Source: an uncultured Eubacteriales bacterium
Lineage (GTDB): Bacteria; Bacillota; Clostridia; Christensenellales; Borkfalkiaceae
Direction: 5' to 3'
DNA length: 19,397 bases
Assembly: GCA_958405585.1 (NCBI GenBank)
Contig: CATYEP010000019.1
Coordinates: 1-19,397, forward strand
A model generated the notes under the pieces. The model did not search any database and had not been told where the DNA came from. It saw nothing but the letters and a program-made list of their open reading frames with translations. A program made the position numbers and the translations under genes. Below are positions 8,313 to 14,623 of the stretch, piece after piece (within the stretch, counting starts at the first letter, position 1; each line of letters starts with the position of its first letter).

Positions 8313-9710
8313 GTGATATATTTTGACAAAAGCAAGAATCTCCTGGAAGAGGACAAATACCAGTACGAATTGCAGGACGTGAAGCAGCCTGAGCTGTTCC
8401 GCGACCTGTATCCGTACGATGAGATACCGAAGGTTGTGTTCAACTACCGGCACGTTCCGATGAATATGCCGGAGGAGATATGGATCACGGACACGACGTT
8501 CCGTGACGGACAGCAATCGACGTCGCCCTTTACGGTCAAGCAGATCGTGGACATATTTAAGCTGATGTCCAGGCTTGGCGGCCCGAAGGGGATCATACGG
8601 CAGAGCGAATTTTTTCTGTACAGCGAAAAAGACAGGCAGGCTTTGAAAGAGTGTCAGGATCTCGGGCTGAAGTTCCCGGAGATAACGACATGGATCCGCG
8701 CGAACGAAAAGGATTTTGAGCTTGTGAAGCAGGCAGGGGTAGCGGAAACGGGTATTCTTGTCAGCTGTTCGGACTATCATATTTTCAAGAAAATGAACCT
8801 GACGCGTGCGCAGGCGATGGACAAATATCTGGGGATCGTGAAGAGTGCGCTTTCGCACGGGATACGGCCGAGGTGTCATTTTGAGGACATCACGCGCGCG
8901 GATTTTTACGGATTTGTCGTTCCTTTCACGAACGAACTTATGAAGCTTTCGAAAGAGAGCGGGATACCGATCAAGATCCGTATGTGCGATACGATGGGGT
9001 TCGGTGTTACGTATCCCGGTACGTCCCTGCCGCGGAGCGTGCAGGGGATCGTCTACGGGCTGCATCACCATTCGGAAGTACCGAGCAGCATGCTGGAATG
9101 GCACGGGCACAATGATTTTTACAAAGTTGTCACGAATGCGACGACGGCATGGCTGTACGGAGCGAGCGGGGTAAACTGTTCGCTACTGGGCATCGGCGAA
9201 CGCACGGGGAATTGTCCTTTGGAAGCGATGGCAGTGGAATATGCGTCTTTGCGCGGCACGACGGACGGAATGGACTTTACGGCGATCACGGATATTGCGC
9301 ACTATTTCGAAGACGAACTGGGTTACATAATTCCGCCGATGACGCCGTTTGTTGGCAGGGCGTTCAATGCGACGAGAGCGGGTATTCATGCGGACGGCAT
9401 GCTGAAGGATCCCGAGATCTACAATATATTTGATACGGCGAAGATTCTGGGGCGGCCTGCGCGGGTATCGATCAACAATGCGAGCGGGCTTGCGGGGATC
9501 GCGTACTGGATCAACGATTATTACGATTTGCCCGACGGGTTTAAGATCGATAAAAAAGACGAGCTGGTCGTGAAGATGAAAGAGCAGATCGACAGCGAAT
9601 ATGCTGCGGGCAGGAACAGTATCTGGGGCGACGACGAACTGGATAACATGATTCGTCTTCTGGATCAGAATCGTCACCGTGAATTTGTTGCTTTTGGCAG
9701 GAGCAAGTGA
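8313..9710 (+). CDS. DRE-TIM acyl-CoA condensing enzyme, probable Re-type citrate synthase
   Basis: The 465-residue protein is a TIM-barrel enzyme of the isopropylmalate/homocitrate synthase superfamily. D60-TTFRDGQQ carries the metal-binding Asp and catalytic Arg, CHFEDITRAD lies at 188-197, HGHND at 264-268 provides two His metal ligands, and GIGERTGN at 293-300 is the family signature. It lacks the long C-terminal LeuA regulatory domain. N-terminal features (PYDEIPK, then EEIWITDTTFRDGQQS), IIRQSEFFLY and IPRSVQG-like text recall, from memory, the clade containing Re-citrate synthase of Clostridium kluyveri, which makes citrate from acetyl-CoA and oxaloacetate in anaerobes lacking the ordinary enzyme. 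Homocitrate or another 2-oxoacid condensation is the alternative. It starts with GTG after AAGGAGG (8295-8301) and is translationally coupled to the aminotransferase. That enzyme also uses oxaloacetate and 2-oxoglutarate, which supports a glutamate/aspartate role. The superfamily is certain, the substrate moderately so. Confidence 0.8.
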   Translation: MIYFDKSKNLLEEDKYQYELQDVKQPELFRDLYPYDEIPKVVFNYRHVPMNMPEEIWITDTTFRDGQQSTSPFTVKQIVDIFKLMSRLGGPKGIIRQSEFFLYSEKDRQALKECQDLGLKFPEITTWIRANEKDFELVKQAGVAETGILVSCSDYHIFKKMNLTRAQAMDKYLGIVKSALSHGIRPRCHFEDITRADFYGFVVPFTNELMKLSKESGIPIKIRMCDTMGFGVTYPGTSLPRSVQGIVYGLHHHSEVPSSMLEWHGHNDFYKVVTNATTAWLYGASGVNCSLLGIGERTGNCPLEAMAVEYASLRGTTDGMDFTAITDIAHYFEDELGYIIPPMTPFVGRAFNATRAGIHADGMLKDPEIYNIFDTAKILGRPARVSINNASGLAGIAYWINDYYDLPDGFKIDKKDELVVKMKEQIDSEYAAGRNSIWGDDELDNMIRLLDQNRHREFVAFGRSK

Positions 9711-9725
9711 CGGAGTCGTAATTTG

Positions 9726-9762
9726 TGAAAATGTTTTTCGAAAAAATTTCCGAAAGTTTTCA
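9726..9762 (+). terminator. Weak AT-rich hairpin after the citrate-synthase-like gene
   Basis: TGAAAA (9726-9731) and TTTTCG (9735-9740) can pair with CGAAAG (9751-9756) and TTTTCA (9757-9762), with a three-base bulge and a ten-base loop. It lies 16 bases past the stop and before a new promoter, where a terminator is expected, but the T-run is poor. Confidence 0.3.
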
Positions 9763-9782
9763 TAAATATTTTCGAAAAGCTA

Positions 9783-9811
9783 TTGAAAGTCAGAGAAAAA
9801 CAGTGTAAAAT
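9783..9811 (+). promoter_or_regulatory. Sigma-A promoter for the small P-loop gene
   Basis: The -35 TTGAAA (9783-9788), a 17-bp spacer and a -10 TAAAAT (9806-9811) end 27 bases before the ATG at 9839. Confidence 0.78.
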
Positions 9812-9838
9812 AAATGTATCAAAAGATCGGAGGTTACT

Positions 9839-10246
9839 ATGATCAAAATTATTTACGGGCCTAAGGGTACAGGGAAAACGAAAATCATTATTGACGAAGC
9901 GAACAGCAAAGTGGAGAGTGCGAAAGGGCATCTGATTTTCGTTACCAACACCAAGCGTTACATGTACGACCTTCACAGAGATATACGTTTTATCGATACG
10001 AGTGATTATATGATCGCGGGCGAAGATGCGCTTTGCGGATTTATCAAGGGCGTCGTGGCTGCGAACAACGACAATGAATATCTTTTCGTTGACGGGGCTG
10101 CTCGGATCGCCGGCAAAGAGATCAAAGACATGGCGGCATTTTACTATATGCTTGACAAATTGTCGGAGACCAACGGCATCACGATCTATGTAACTTGCAG
10201 CTGTGCGAAGGAAGATCTTCCGGATTTTGTTGCAAAGTATCTGTAA
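9839..10246 (+). CDS. Small P-loop NTPase-like protein of unknown function
   Basis: The 135-residue protein opens almost at once with a Walker A motif, G7-P-K-G-T-G-K13-T14, and has a Walker-B-like strand YLFVDG at 81-86, with Asp but no following Glu. The rest is a short alpha/beta domain without an obvious added module, so it is near the minimal size for a P-loop fold. I recall similar short proteins in Clostridia carrying a misleading 'PilT / twitching motility' label; nothing here supports pilus function. A perfect GGAGG (9829-9833) and a good promoter show that it is expressed on its own. Nucleotide binding is likely; hydrolysis and partner are unknown. Confidence 0.8.
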   Translation: MIKIIYGPKGTGKTKIIIDEANSKVESAKGHLIFVTNTKRYMYDLHRDIRFIDTSDYMIAGEDALCGFIKGVVAANNDNEYLFVDGAARIAGKEIKDMAAFYYMLDKLSETNGITIYVTCSCAKEDLPDFVAKYL

Positions 10247-10293
10247 GGAACGGGCAAGCGAAACAAACGAATTAAATAAACACGAACGGGAAA

Positions 10294-10352
10294 CTCGTCC
10301 TTCCGTATTTCGGAAGGGCGAGCTTCCGAATGTGCGCAATCTTAGGTTGTGC
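10294..10352 (+). promoter_or_regulatory. thrC leader with mutually exclusive hairpins
   Basis: Segment 10294-10305 pairs with 10311-10322 (12 bp, one G-T wobble, loop TATTT). The CGGAAG at 10311-10316 can instead pair perfectly with CTTCCG at 10323-10328. A third stem follows: GCGCAA (10334-10339) with TTGTGC (10347-10352). No T-run follows any of them, so this is not a plain terminator. The arrangement could be a conformational switch, or the end of the upstream unit. No T-box or known riboswitch motif was recognised. Confidence 0.45.
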
Positions 10353-10375
10353 AGAGCGGGCGAAAGGGTGTCAAT

Positions 10376-11863
10376 ATGAAATTTATCAGCACACGCGGGG
10401 GAGAATGCGTGACGGGAGCGCAGGCGATTGCGCAGGGTATTGCAAAAGACGGCGGATTGTTTGTGCCGGAAGTATTTCCGCAGGTTTCGGAGAAGGAACT
10501 GGAAGAAATGCTGGGCATGAACTATGCGGAACGGGCGGCGGCGGTACTGCACAAATATCTGGACGAATATGATTACGACGGATTAAAAGAAGCTTGCGCG
10601 AAGGCGTATGCGCAGTTTGAAGGCGGGGATGCCGCGCCGCTGGTCAAAATTGATGCAGGGCTGTACATGCTCGAACTTTTCCATGGCCCTACGTGTGCGT
10701 TCAAAGACATGGCGCTCACGCTTTTGCCGTATTTATTGCGGAAGGGTTGCGACCTGTGCGGGATCAAGGAAGATGTGTTGATCCTTGTCGCGACGAGCGG
10801 AGATACGGGCAAAGCGGCGATGGAAGGATTCAAAAACGCAGAAGGCATCAAGATCATGGTGTTCTATCCGAACGACGGTGTCAGCAAAATGCAGAAATTG
10901 CAGATGGCAACGCAGGAAGGGAACAATGTGAACGTCGTCGCGGTTCGGAGCAACTTTGACGTATGCCAGTCGGCGGTCAAGACGATCTTTACGAGCGAAG
11001 CATGCCAGGAAGAACTGAAAAACAAGGGAGTCATTCTCTCGTCGGCGAACTCGATCAATTTCGGCAGGCTTGCGCCGCAGATCGCGTATTATTTTTCGGC
11101 GTATCTCGATCTTGTTTCGTCTGGACAGATCGACATGGGATCGCCCGTGAATTTTGCGGTTCCGACGGGGAATTTCGGGAATATTCTTGCGGCATATTAT
11201 GCAAAGAGAATGGGGCTTCCGGTCGGAAAACTCATCTGCGCGTCCAATAAAAACAATATCCTGACCGATTTCATCCGTACGGGTGTGTACGACAAGCGCC
11301 GCGAGTTTTATAAGACGATGTCGCCGAGCATGGATATTCTGATTTCCAGCAATTTGGAGCGTCTTTTATTCGAACTTGCAGACCGCAATGCGGTGCGTGT
11401 ACAGTTGCGTATGGACAAGCTTGCGAAAGAAGGGGTTTACAATCTCTACGACGAGGAGCTGGAACAGTTGCAGGAACTTTTGTGGGCGGATTCCTGTGGC
11501 GAAGACGAGACGGTGGAAACTATCTACGAATTTTTCGAAGAATACCAGTATCCGATGGATACGCACACGGCGTGCGCGATGTATGCCGCGGGCAACTATA
11601 TAGCACAGCATGAAAAGGACGGAGCGCCGATGGTCATCGTTTCCACGGCGAGCCCGTATAAATTCCCGCAGGACGTCATGTATGCGATCACGGGGAACGA
11701 CATCAAGGATTCGTTCAAGGCGATCAAACATCTGAATATTGCTACGGCAATGAAAGTGCCTGCGAGCCTTTCCAAATTGCGCGATAAGTCCGTCCGCTTT
11801 ACGACGGTTGCGGATAAAGACAAGCTGTATGCGGAAGTCTTGAGGTTCGTAGACAAAAAATAA
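10376..11863 (+). CDS. thrC: Threonine synthase
   Basis: The 495-residue PLP enzyme converts O-phosphohomoserine to threonine and phosphate, the last step of threonine synthesis. It has the N-terminal F-I-S-T-R-G-G start of the family, the PLP lysine K110 in HGPTCAFKDMAL, the phosphate-binding ATSGDTGKAAMEGF loop, and PTGNFGNILAAYYAKRMGLP. Its length matches the roughly 490-residue bacterial class. A GTG at 10349 is in frame, but AGGGTG at 10365-10370 precedes the ATG at 10376, and the conserved N-terminus begins there, so I choose 10376. No other threonine-pathway genes are in the window. The aminotransferase upstream can supply aspartate, the pathway precursor. Confidence 0.95.
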   Translation: MKFISTRGGECVTGAQAIAQGIAKDGGLFVPEVFPQVSEKELEEMLGMNYAERAAAVLHKYLDEYDYDGLKEACAKAYAQFEGGDAAPLVKIDAGLYMLELFHGPTCAFKDMALTLLPYLLRKGCDLCGIKEDVLILVATSGDTGKAAMEGFKNAEGIKIMVFYPNDGVSKMQKLQMATQEGNNVNVVAVRSNFDVCQSAVKTIFTSEACQEELKNKGVILSSANSINFGRLAPQIAYYFSAYLDLVSSGQIDMGSPVNFAVPTGNFGNILAAYYAKRMGLPVGKLICASNKNNILTDFIRTGVYDKRREFYKTMSPSMDILISSNLERLLFELADRNAVRVQLRMDKLAKEGVYNLYDEELEQLQELLWADSCGEDETVETIYEFFEEYQYPMDTHTACAMYAAGNYIAQHEKDGAPMVIVSTASPYKFPQDVMYAITGNDIKDSFKAIKHLNIATAMKVPASLSKLRDKSVRFTTVADKDKLYAEVLRFVDKK

Positions 11864-11878
11864 CAGGAGGGGTCCTCG

Positions 11879-12205
11879 ATGCAGAATAAAAATTTTGCTT
11901 TGATTTTGTTCGGAATAGCGCTGATATTATTTAGCTGTTCTATCGGAATTATGATGGTTGCGGCAGGGGGAGGAGCAGTGGAGTTTATTTATGCTTTAGC
12001 TTTGATCGCTCCGTTTGCAGGAATACTTTTCTGCATTGTCGGTTTGGCACAGAGTTTTCAGAAACCTTCCGAAACTGCGGATAAAAATGCCGCTGAGCAG
12101 GCAGTGACGAAGTCGGAGGAACAAACCGCGGCCGGAACCGATCAGATTTCTGTTGAAAACAAAGCAGGGGACGAATCGGATCATTCGGATCAGTCTGAAA
12201 AATGA
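11879..12205 (+). CDS. Small two-span membrane protein with acidic tail, unknown function
   Basis: The 108-residue protein has two hydrophobic segments (about 7-28 and 36-58) and then a charged, Ala/Glu/Asp/Ser-rich tail of about 45 residues ending DHSDQSEK, which is probably disordered. The sequence LFSC at 17-20 looks a little like a lipobox, but the segment is better read as a transmembrane helix. A strong AGGAGG lies close before the ATG. The gene begins 15 bases after thrC and ends before a strong hairpin, so it is the last gene of that unit. I do not recognise the family, and its link to threonine synthesis may only be transcriptional. Confidence 0.7.
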   Translation: MQNKNFALILFGIALILFSCSIGIMMVAAGGGAVEFIYALALIAPFAGILFCIVGLAQSFQKPSETADKNAAEQAVTKSEEQTAAGTDQISVENKAGDESDHSDQSEK

Positions 12206-12226
12206 AATATCTCCCGTAAGGGACAG

Positions 12227-12270
12227 AACGGCAGCACCCGACGCAAAATATTGCGTCGGGTGCTGCCGTT
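12227..12270 (+). terminator. Strong hairpin closing the thrC unit
   Basis: A perfect 20-bp stem (12227-12246 with 12251-12270) closes an AATA loop, 21 bases after the small membrane protein stop. The T-run is short (TTT at 12269-12271), so termination is inferred mainly from stem strength and position. Confidence 0.7.
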
Positions 12271-12300
12271 TGTCAGGGGAAAAGACGGTTTAACGGGAAG

Positions 12301-12339
12301 AATAAACGTGGCCGGTCGGGAAAATAAACACGTTTTATT
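12301..12339. repeat. Inverted repeat in the thrC-marR gap
   Basis: The ten bases at 12301-12310 (aataaacgtg) pair with 12329-12339, with one bulged T. The loop is 18 bases. No role is assigned. The full gap 12206-12512 holds this repeat, the hairpins on either side, and the marR promoter; I see no gene in it. Confidence 0.45.
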
Positions 12340-12341
12340 GA

Positions 12342-12383
12342 AAAAAACGCGGCGCAGCTCAAAAATTTTGCGAGGCGCGCCGC
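12342..12383 (-). terminator. Hairpin with oligo-T tail on the minus strand, copy 1 of a repeated element
   Basis: GCGGCGC (12349-12355) pairs with GCGCCGC (12377-12383) and CTC (12358-12360) with GAG (12372-12374), across a two-by-two internal loop. The run of A before it on the plus strand gives a T-tail on the minus strand. It would stop leftward transcription, yet no minus-strand gene lies to its right. Its core resembles the hairpin at 13718-13757. Confidence 0.5.
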
Positions 12384-12439
12384 TATGACGTAAAACCTGA
12401 TTTTTTTCCGGAATATTTTCATCGGGCGGGTTTGAGTGC

Positions 12440-12468
12440 TTGACAATTTTGATTCCGAAAATTATAAT
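12440..12468 (+). promoter_or_regulatory. Perfect consensus sigma-A promoter for marR
   Basis: TTGACA (12440-12445), a 17-bp spacer and TATAAT (12463-12468) match both consensus boxes exactly. The gene start is 45 bases downstream. Confidence 0.9.
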
Positions 12469-12493
12469 AATACTTATTATAAGAATACTTATT
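12469..12493 (+). promoter_or_regulatory. Probable MarR operator
   Basis: Centred on T12478, CTTAT-T-ATAAG is a perfect inverted repeat (12473-12483), with further symmetric matches at 12470-12471 and 12485-12486. The decamer AATACTTATT occurs twice (12469-12478 and 12484-12493). It lies directly after the -10 box, over the expected transcription start, a common place for MarR autorepression. Binding is inferred. Confidence 0.6.
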
Positions 12494-12512
12494 GTTAAGG
12501 TGTGAAAACATT

Positions 12513-12935
12513 ATGGGATTATTTCACCAGCAGCTGATGAAGGCATATGCGATGATGAATAAGAGGGTCATGAACGAAGCGCAGAAGTTGGGGCTGACGG
12601 CGGGTCAACCGAAGATACTGGAATATTTACTGGCACAGGAAGGGGCGGAACAATACAGGATCGCAAAGCATTGTGAAATTGAGCCGGCCACGGTCGGGAG
12701 CATACTGAACAGAATGGAAGCGTCGGGGTTGGTAGAGAGGAGAAGATTGGGAACGAACCGAAGGTCGCTGTATGTATATCTGACCGAAAAGGGAAGGAGG
12801 GCGGCTTTGGAAGTGGAAGACATATTTGCAAATGCGGAAAAAACGGCTTTGGAAGGTATCGGAGCGGAAGAAAGGGAGAAAATGAGCGGGATGCTGACGG
12901 AGGTTTACAAGAATCTTTCAAAGACGGAGGAGTAG
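12513..12935 (+). CDS. MarR family transcriptional regulator
   Basis: The 140-residue protein is a winged-helix dimeric regulator. The helix-turn-helix is seen in QYRIAKHCEIEPATVGSILNR (after about residue 45) and the wing in LVERRRLGTNRRSLYVYLTEKG. A TTG upstream at 12492 is in frame, but AAGGTG (12497-12502) lies ten bases before the ATG at 12513 and the protein then has the usual length. The promoter is perfect consensus and overlapped by a palindrome, so strong expression with autorepression is likely. It sits ten bases before a YczE-like membrane protein gene that it probably controls. The ligand is unknown. Confidence 0.93.
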   Translation: MGLFHQQLMKAYAMMNKRVMNEAQKLGLTAGQPKILEYLLAQEGAEQYRIAKHCEIEPATVGSILNRMEASGLVERRRLGTNRRSLYVYLTEKGRRAALEVEDIFANAEKTALEGIGAEEREKMSGMLTEVYKNLSKTEE

Positions 12936-12944
12936 AAATAAATC

Positions 12945-13671
12945 ATGGAAGAAAAGAGCAAAGAGGAAGAAGAGGCACGCAGTAAAAAAACGGTTGCGGA
13001 GTATATCAAGCGGTGTCTGTTCCTGATCGTCGGATTGTGTATTATGGCAGTGGGTGTCGTATTGTCGATCAAAGCGGCACTAGGTACTTCACCGATTTCG
13101 AGCATACCGTATGTTCTGAATCTGATCACGGGACTGACGGTAGGCACGACAACGATCATAGTCAATACGTTGATCGTATTGCTGCAGATCGCACTGCTGC
13201 GCAAGCGGTTCAAGTTGATACAGTTATTGCAGATTCCTGTCTGTATCGTATTCGGGTTTATGACAGACGTGGCGATGGAACTGCTTGGGTGGGTCGTTGT
13301 ACGTACGTATTGGCAGCAATGGCTCGTCTGTATTGCGGGGATCGTATTTGTGGCATTCGGCGTAAGTTGTTACGCTGCCGGGGGAAGGGATGGCTTTGGC
13401 GCTGTGTCAGCTGATTCCTGTCAAATTCGGATATGTGAAAATTATGGTAGACGTCTCGCTGGTGGTGATCGCGGCAACGCTTTCTCTGATATTTTTGCAT
13501 GGTTTGCAGGGAGTCCGGGAAGGAACGGTCGCGGCGGCGGTCTTTGTGGGAATGCTGGCGAAACAGCTCAATTGGTTTATGATACCGTTCGGGCAGAAAC
13601 TTTTCAGAAGTTCGGAAAAAAGAAAGAAACGGCAGGACAGATATCGTAAAATCATAGAAATTTGTCAATGA
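12945..13671 (+). pseudogene. YczE/YitT-like (DUF6198-type) membrane protein gene, frameshifted
   Basis: The first reading frame (from ATG 12945) gives a charged N-terminus and four hydrophobic segments with the conserved KAALGTSPISSIPYVL, down to FVAFGVS near 13367. It then runs into non-hydrophobic residues to a stop at 13649. A second frame carries the rest: VVTLPGEGMALALCQ from 13366, then KFGYVKIMVDVSLVVIAATLSLIF and GVREGTVAAAVFVG, ending at 13671. Together they make one normal-looking polytopic protein of a family that often sits beside MarR or GntR regulators. The join lacks a few residues expected from family memory. A deletion of 14-20 nt (2 modulo 3) near 13362-13370 would explain both the shift and the loss; a single extra G at 13380-13384 is the alternative. 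GGAGGAG at the end of marR is its ribosome binding site. Sequencing or assembly error cannot be excluded. Confidence 0.8.
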
Positions 13672-13699
13672 TCCGCTGCGCATTTTTGTGCAGCGGATC
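13670..13699 (+). terminator. Hairpin overlapping the stop of the YczE-like gene
   Basis: A 13-bp stem with one G-T wobble (13670-13682 with 13687-13699) closes a TTTT loop and is followed by a weak T-rich stretch. The second-frame stop codon overlaps its first bases. Confidence 0.65.
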
Positions 13700-13717
13700 T
13701 GTGGTTATTTAATTCGA

Positions 13718-13757
13718 AAAAGGAGCGCCTCACAAATTTTTGAGAGGCGCTCCTTTT
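13718..13757. terminator. Bidirectional terminator between convergent genes, copy 2 of the repeated element
   Basis: A perfect 14-bp stem (13718-13731 with 13744-13757) begins with AAAA and ends with TTTT, so it can stop transcription from both sides. It lies between the YczE-like gene and the convergent membrane protein gene. Its core matches the hairpin at 12349-12383 closely. Confidence 0.82.
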
Positions 13758-13773
13758 ACACTAGATGGTTTGT

Positions 13774-14310
13774 TTAAGGTTCATTTGATTTTTGCAGTAA
13801 ATTTTTTTCAGTATTTGTTGCGAAATCTGTGTCTGTATTTAAAATATATTTCTTTTTGAAAAACAGAAATTGGACAACGGGTATTGCTGTGAATATCAAC
13901 AGATCAAAAAGGGCAAAGGGGCTGAACCCTTGGTACTCAGTATGGCCTTGATTTTGCAAAGCGGGGGAAACAATAACGGTAATTTCGATGTTGTTGCCGT
14001 CTGCCAATAAAATAAGTGCAACAATATAGAATAGTATACCTGCCCACAGGCTTTTTTTGAAAGAAAGCAAAATTGTTCCGATACAGACAAGTAAAATCAG
14101 TAAAATGACAGAGCTTTGGTCGGCATAACAAAAGAAAGAAATATCGCCGTCAGTAACGGATTTTAAGGATAAACCGCTGAACAGGTTAGCGTGAAAAGAT
14201 GCGGACTGTGTTGGGTAGACAGCACGGACAGTTATGACGGGAATAAACAGAACAGCACTGCATACGGCAAACAATTCGACGATAAAAATGAAAAATCTGC
14301 GATATTTCAT
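13774..14310 (-). CDS. Hypothetical four-span membrane protein
   Basis: From ATG at 14310 the protein has 178 residues, with hydrophobic segments at about 5-28, 67-83, 87-103 and 132-150. The loop between the first two is polar and probably extracytoplasmic; the C-terminal tail of about 28 residues is polar and Asn/Thr-rich. An in-frame TTG at 14325 would add five residues. GGGGGA placed eight bases upstream of the ATG favours 14310. The gene has its own promoter and ends at the bidirectional terminator, so it is a single-gene unit, opposite in direction to its neighbours. Its codons use fewer GCG/ACG triplets than the flanking genes, which may hint at a different history. I do not recognise the family. 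Confidence 0.72.
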   Translation of the reverse strand: MKYRRFFIFIVELFAVCSAVLFIPVITVRAVYPTQSASFHANLFSGLSLKSVTDGDISFFCYADQSSVILLILLVCIGTILLSFKKSLWAGILFYIVALILLADGNNIEITVIVSPALQNQGHTEYQGFSPFALFDLLIFTAIPVVQFLFFKKKYILNTDTDFATNTEKNLLQKSNEP

Positions 14311-14346
14311 GTAATTTTCCCCCAACCCTTTTTCATAATTAAATAT

Positions 14347-14374
14347 ATTATACTCTTTCCGATAGAAAAGTCAA
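14347..14374 (-). promoter_or_regulatory. Sigma-A promoter for the four-span membrane protein
   Basis: On the minus strand, -35 TTGACT (14374-14369), a 16-bp spacer and a perfect -10 TATAAT (14352-14347) lie 37 bases upstream of the ATG. Confidence 0.8.
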
Positions 14375-14567
14375 CAGCTGTAGGAAAAGTGAGAAGAGAA
14401 TGAAAGGTTTGAAAGGGGACAGTGAAAAAGATATAGGCGGCATAAAGCGGCATTATATGGGGAGGGGGCGAAAAAAGGCGAACGGAGCGGAAAGCCGTAT
14501 AATTCGAAAATTGTGTGATAAAAACGGACAAAAAAGATGATTTTCAAAGGGTACAGGCGCAACTTGT
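14375..14567. other. Spacer between divergent promoters, nothing firm recognised
   Basis: The 14311-14623 gap holds the two divergent promoters listed separately. Between them is a purine-rich stretch (plus strand) with no coding signal. A TTGAAA with a 17-bp spacer to TATAGG starting near 14408 is a possible extra promoter but has a poor -10 box. Confidence 0.4.
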
Positions 14568-14596
14568 TTGCATTTTCGGGGCGGGTATGATATACT
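14568..14596 (+). promoter_or_regulatory. Extended -10 sigma-A promoter for the trpS operon
   Basis: TTGCAT (14568-14573), a 17-bp spacer and TATACT (14591-14596) preceded by TGA (14588-14590), an extended -10 element. Only 27 bases separate it from the trpS ATG, which leaves no room for a T-box leader. Confidence 0.75.
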
Positions 14597-14623
14597 GAAT
14601 AGGAATATACAGCGAGGGAAACC

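Noticed and set aside
7404..9110. A 568-codon open frame on the minus strand opposite the aminotransferase and citrate-synthase-like genes
   Set aside because: It is very rich in Arg, His and Val, has no recognisable domain and lies fully opposite two well-supported genes. It is an antisense by-product of their codon bias.
11935..11944. Lipoprotein signal (LFSC) in the small two-span protein
   Set aside because: The n-region has little charge, the hydrophobic stretch continues through the cysteine, and -2 Phe is unusual for a lipobox; a transmembrane helix fits better.
13378..13392. Programmed +1 frameshifting at the G-run in the YczE-like gene
   Set aside because: No known slippery motif or stimulator was recognised, and the joined product would lack residues expected for the family. 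A deletion or sequencing error is simpler.
14597..14623. T-box leader for trpS
   Set aside because: The promoter leaves only about 25 bases of leader, too short for a T-box, and no T-box core motif is present.
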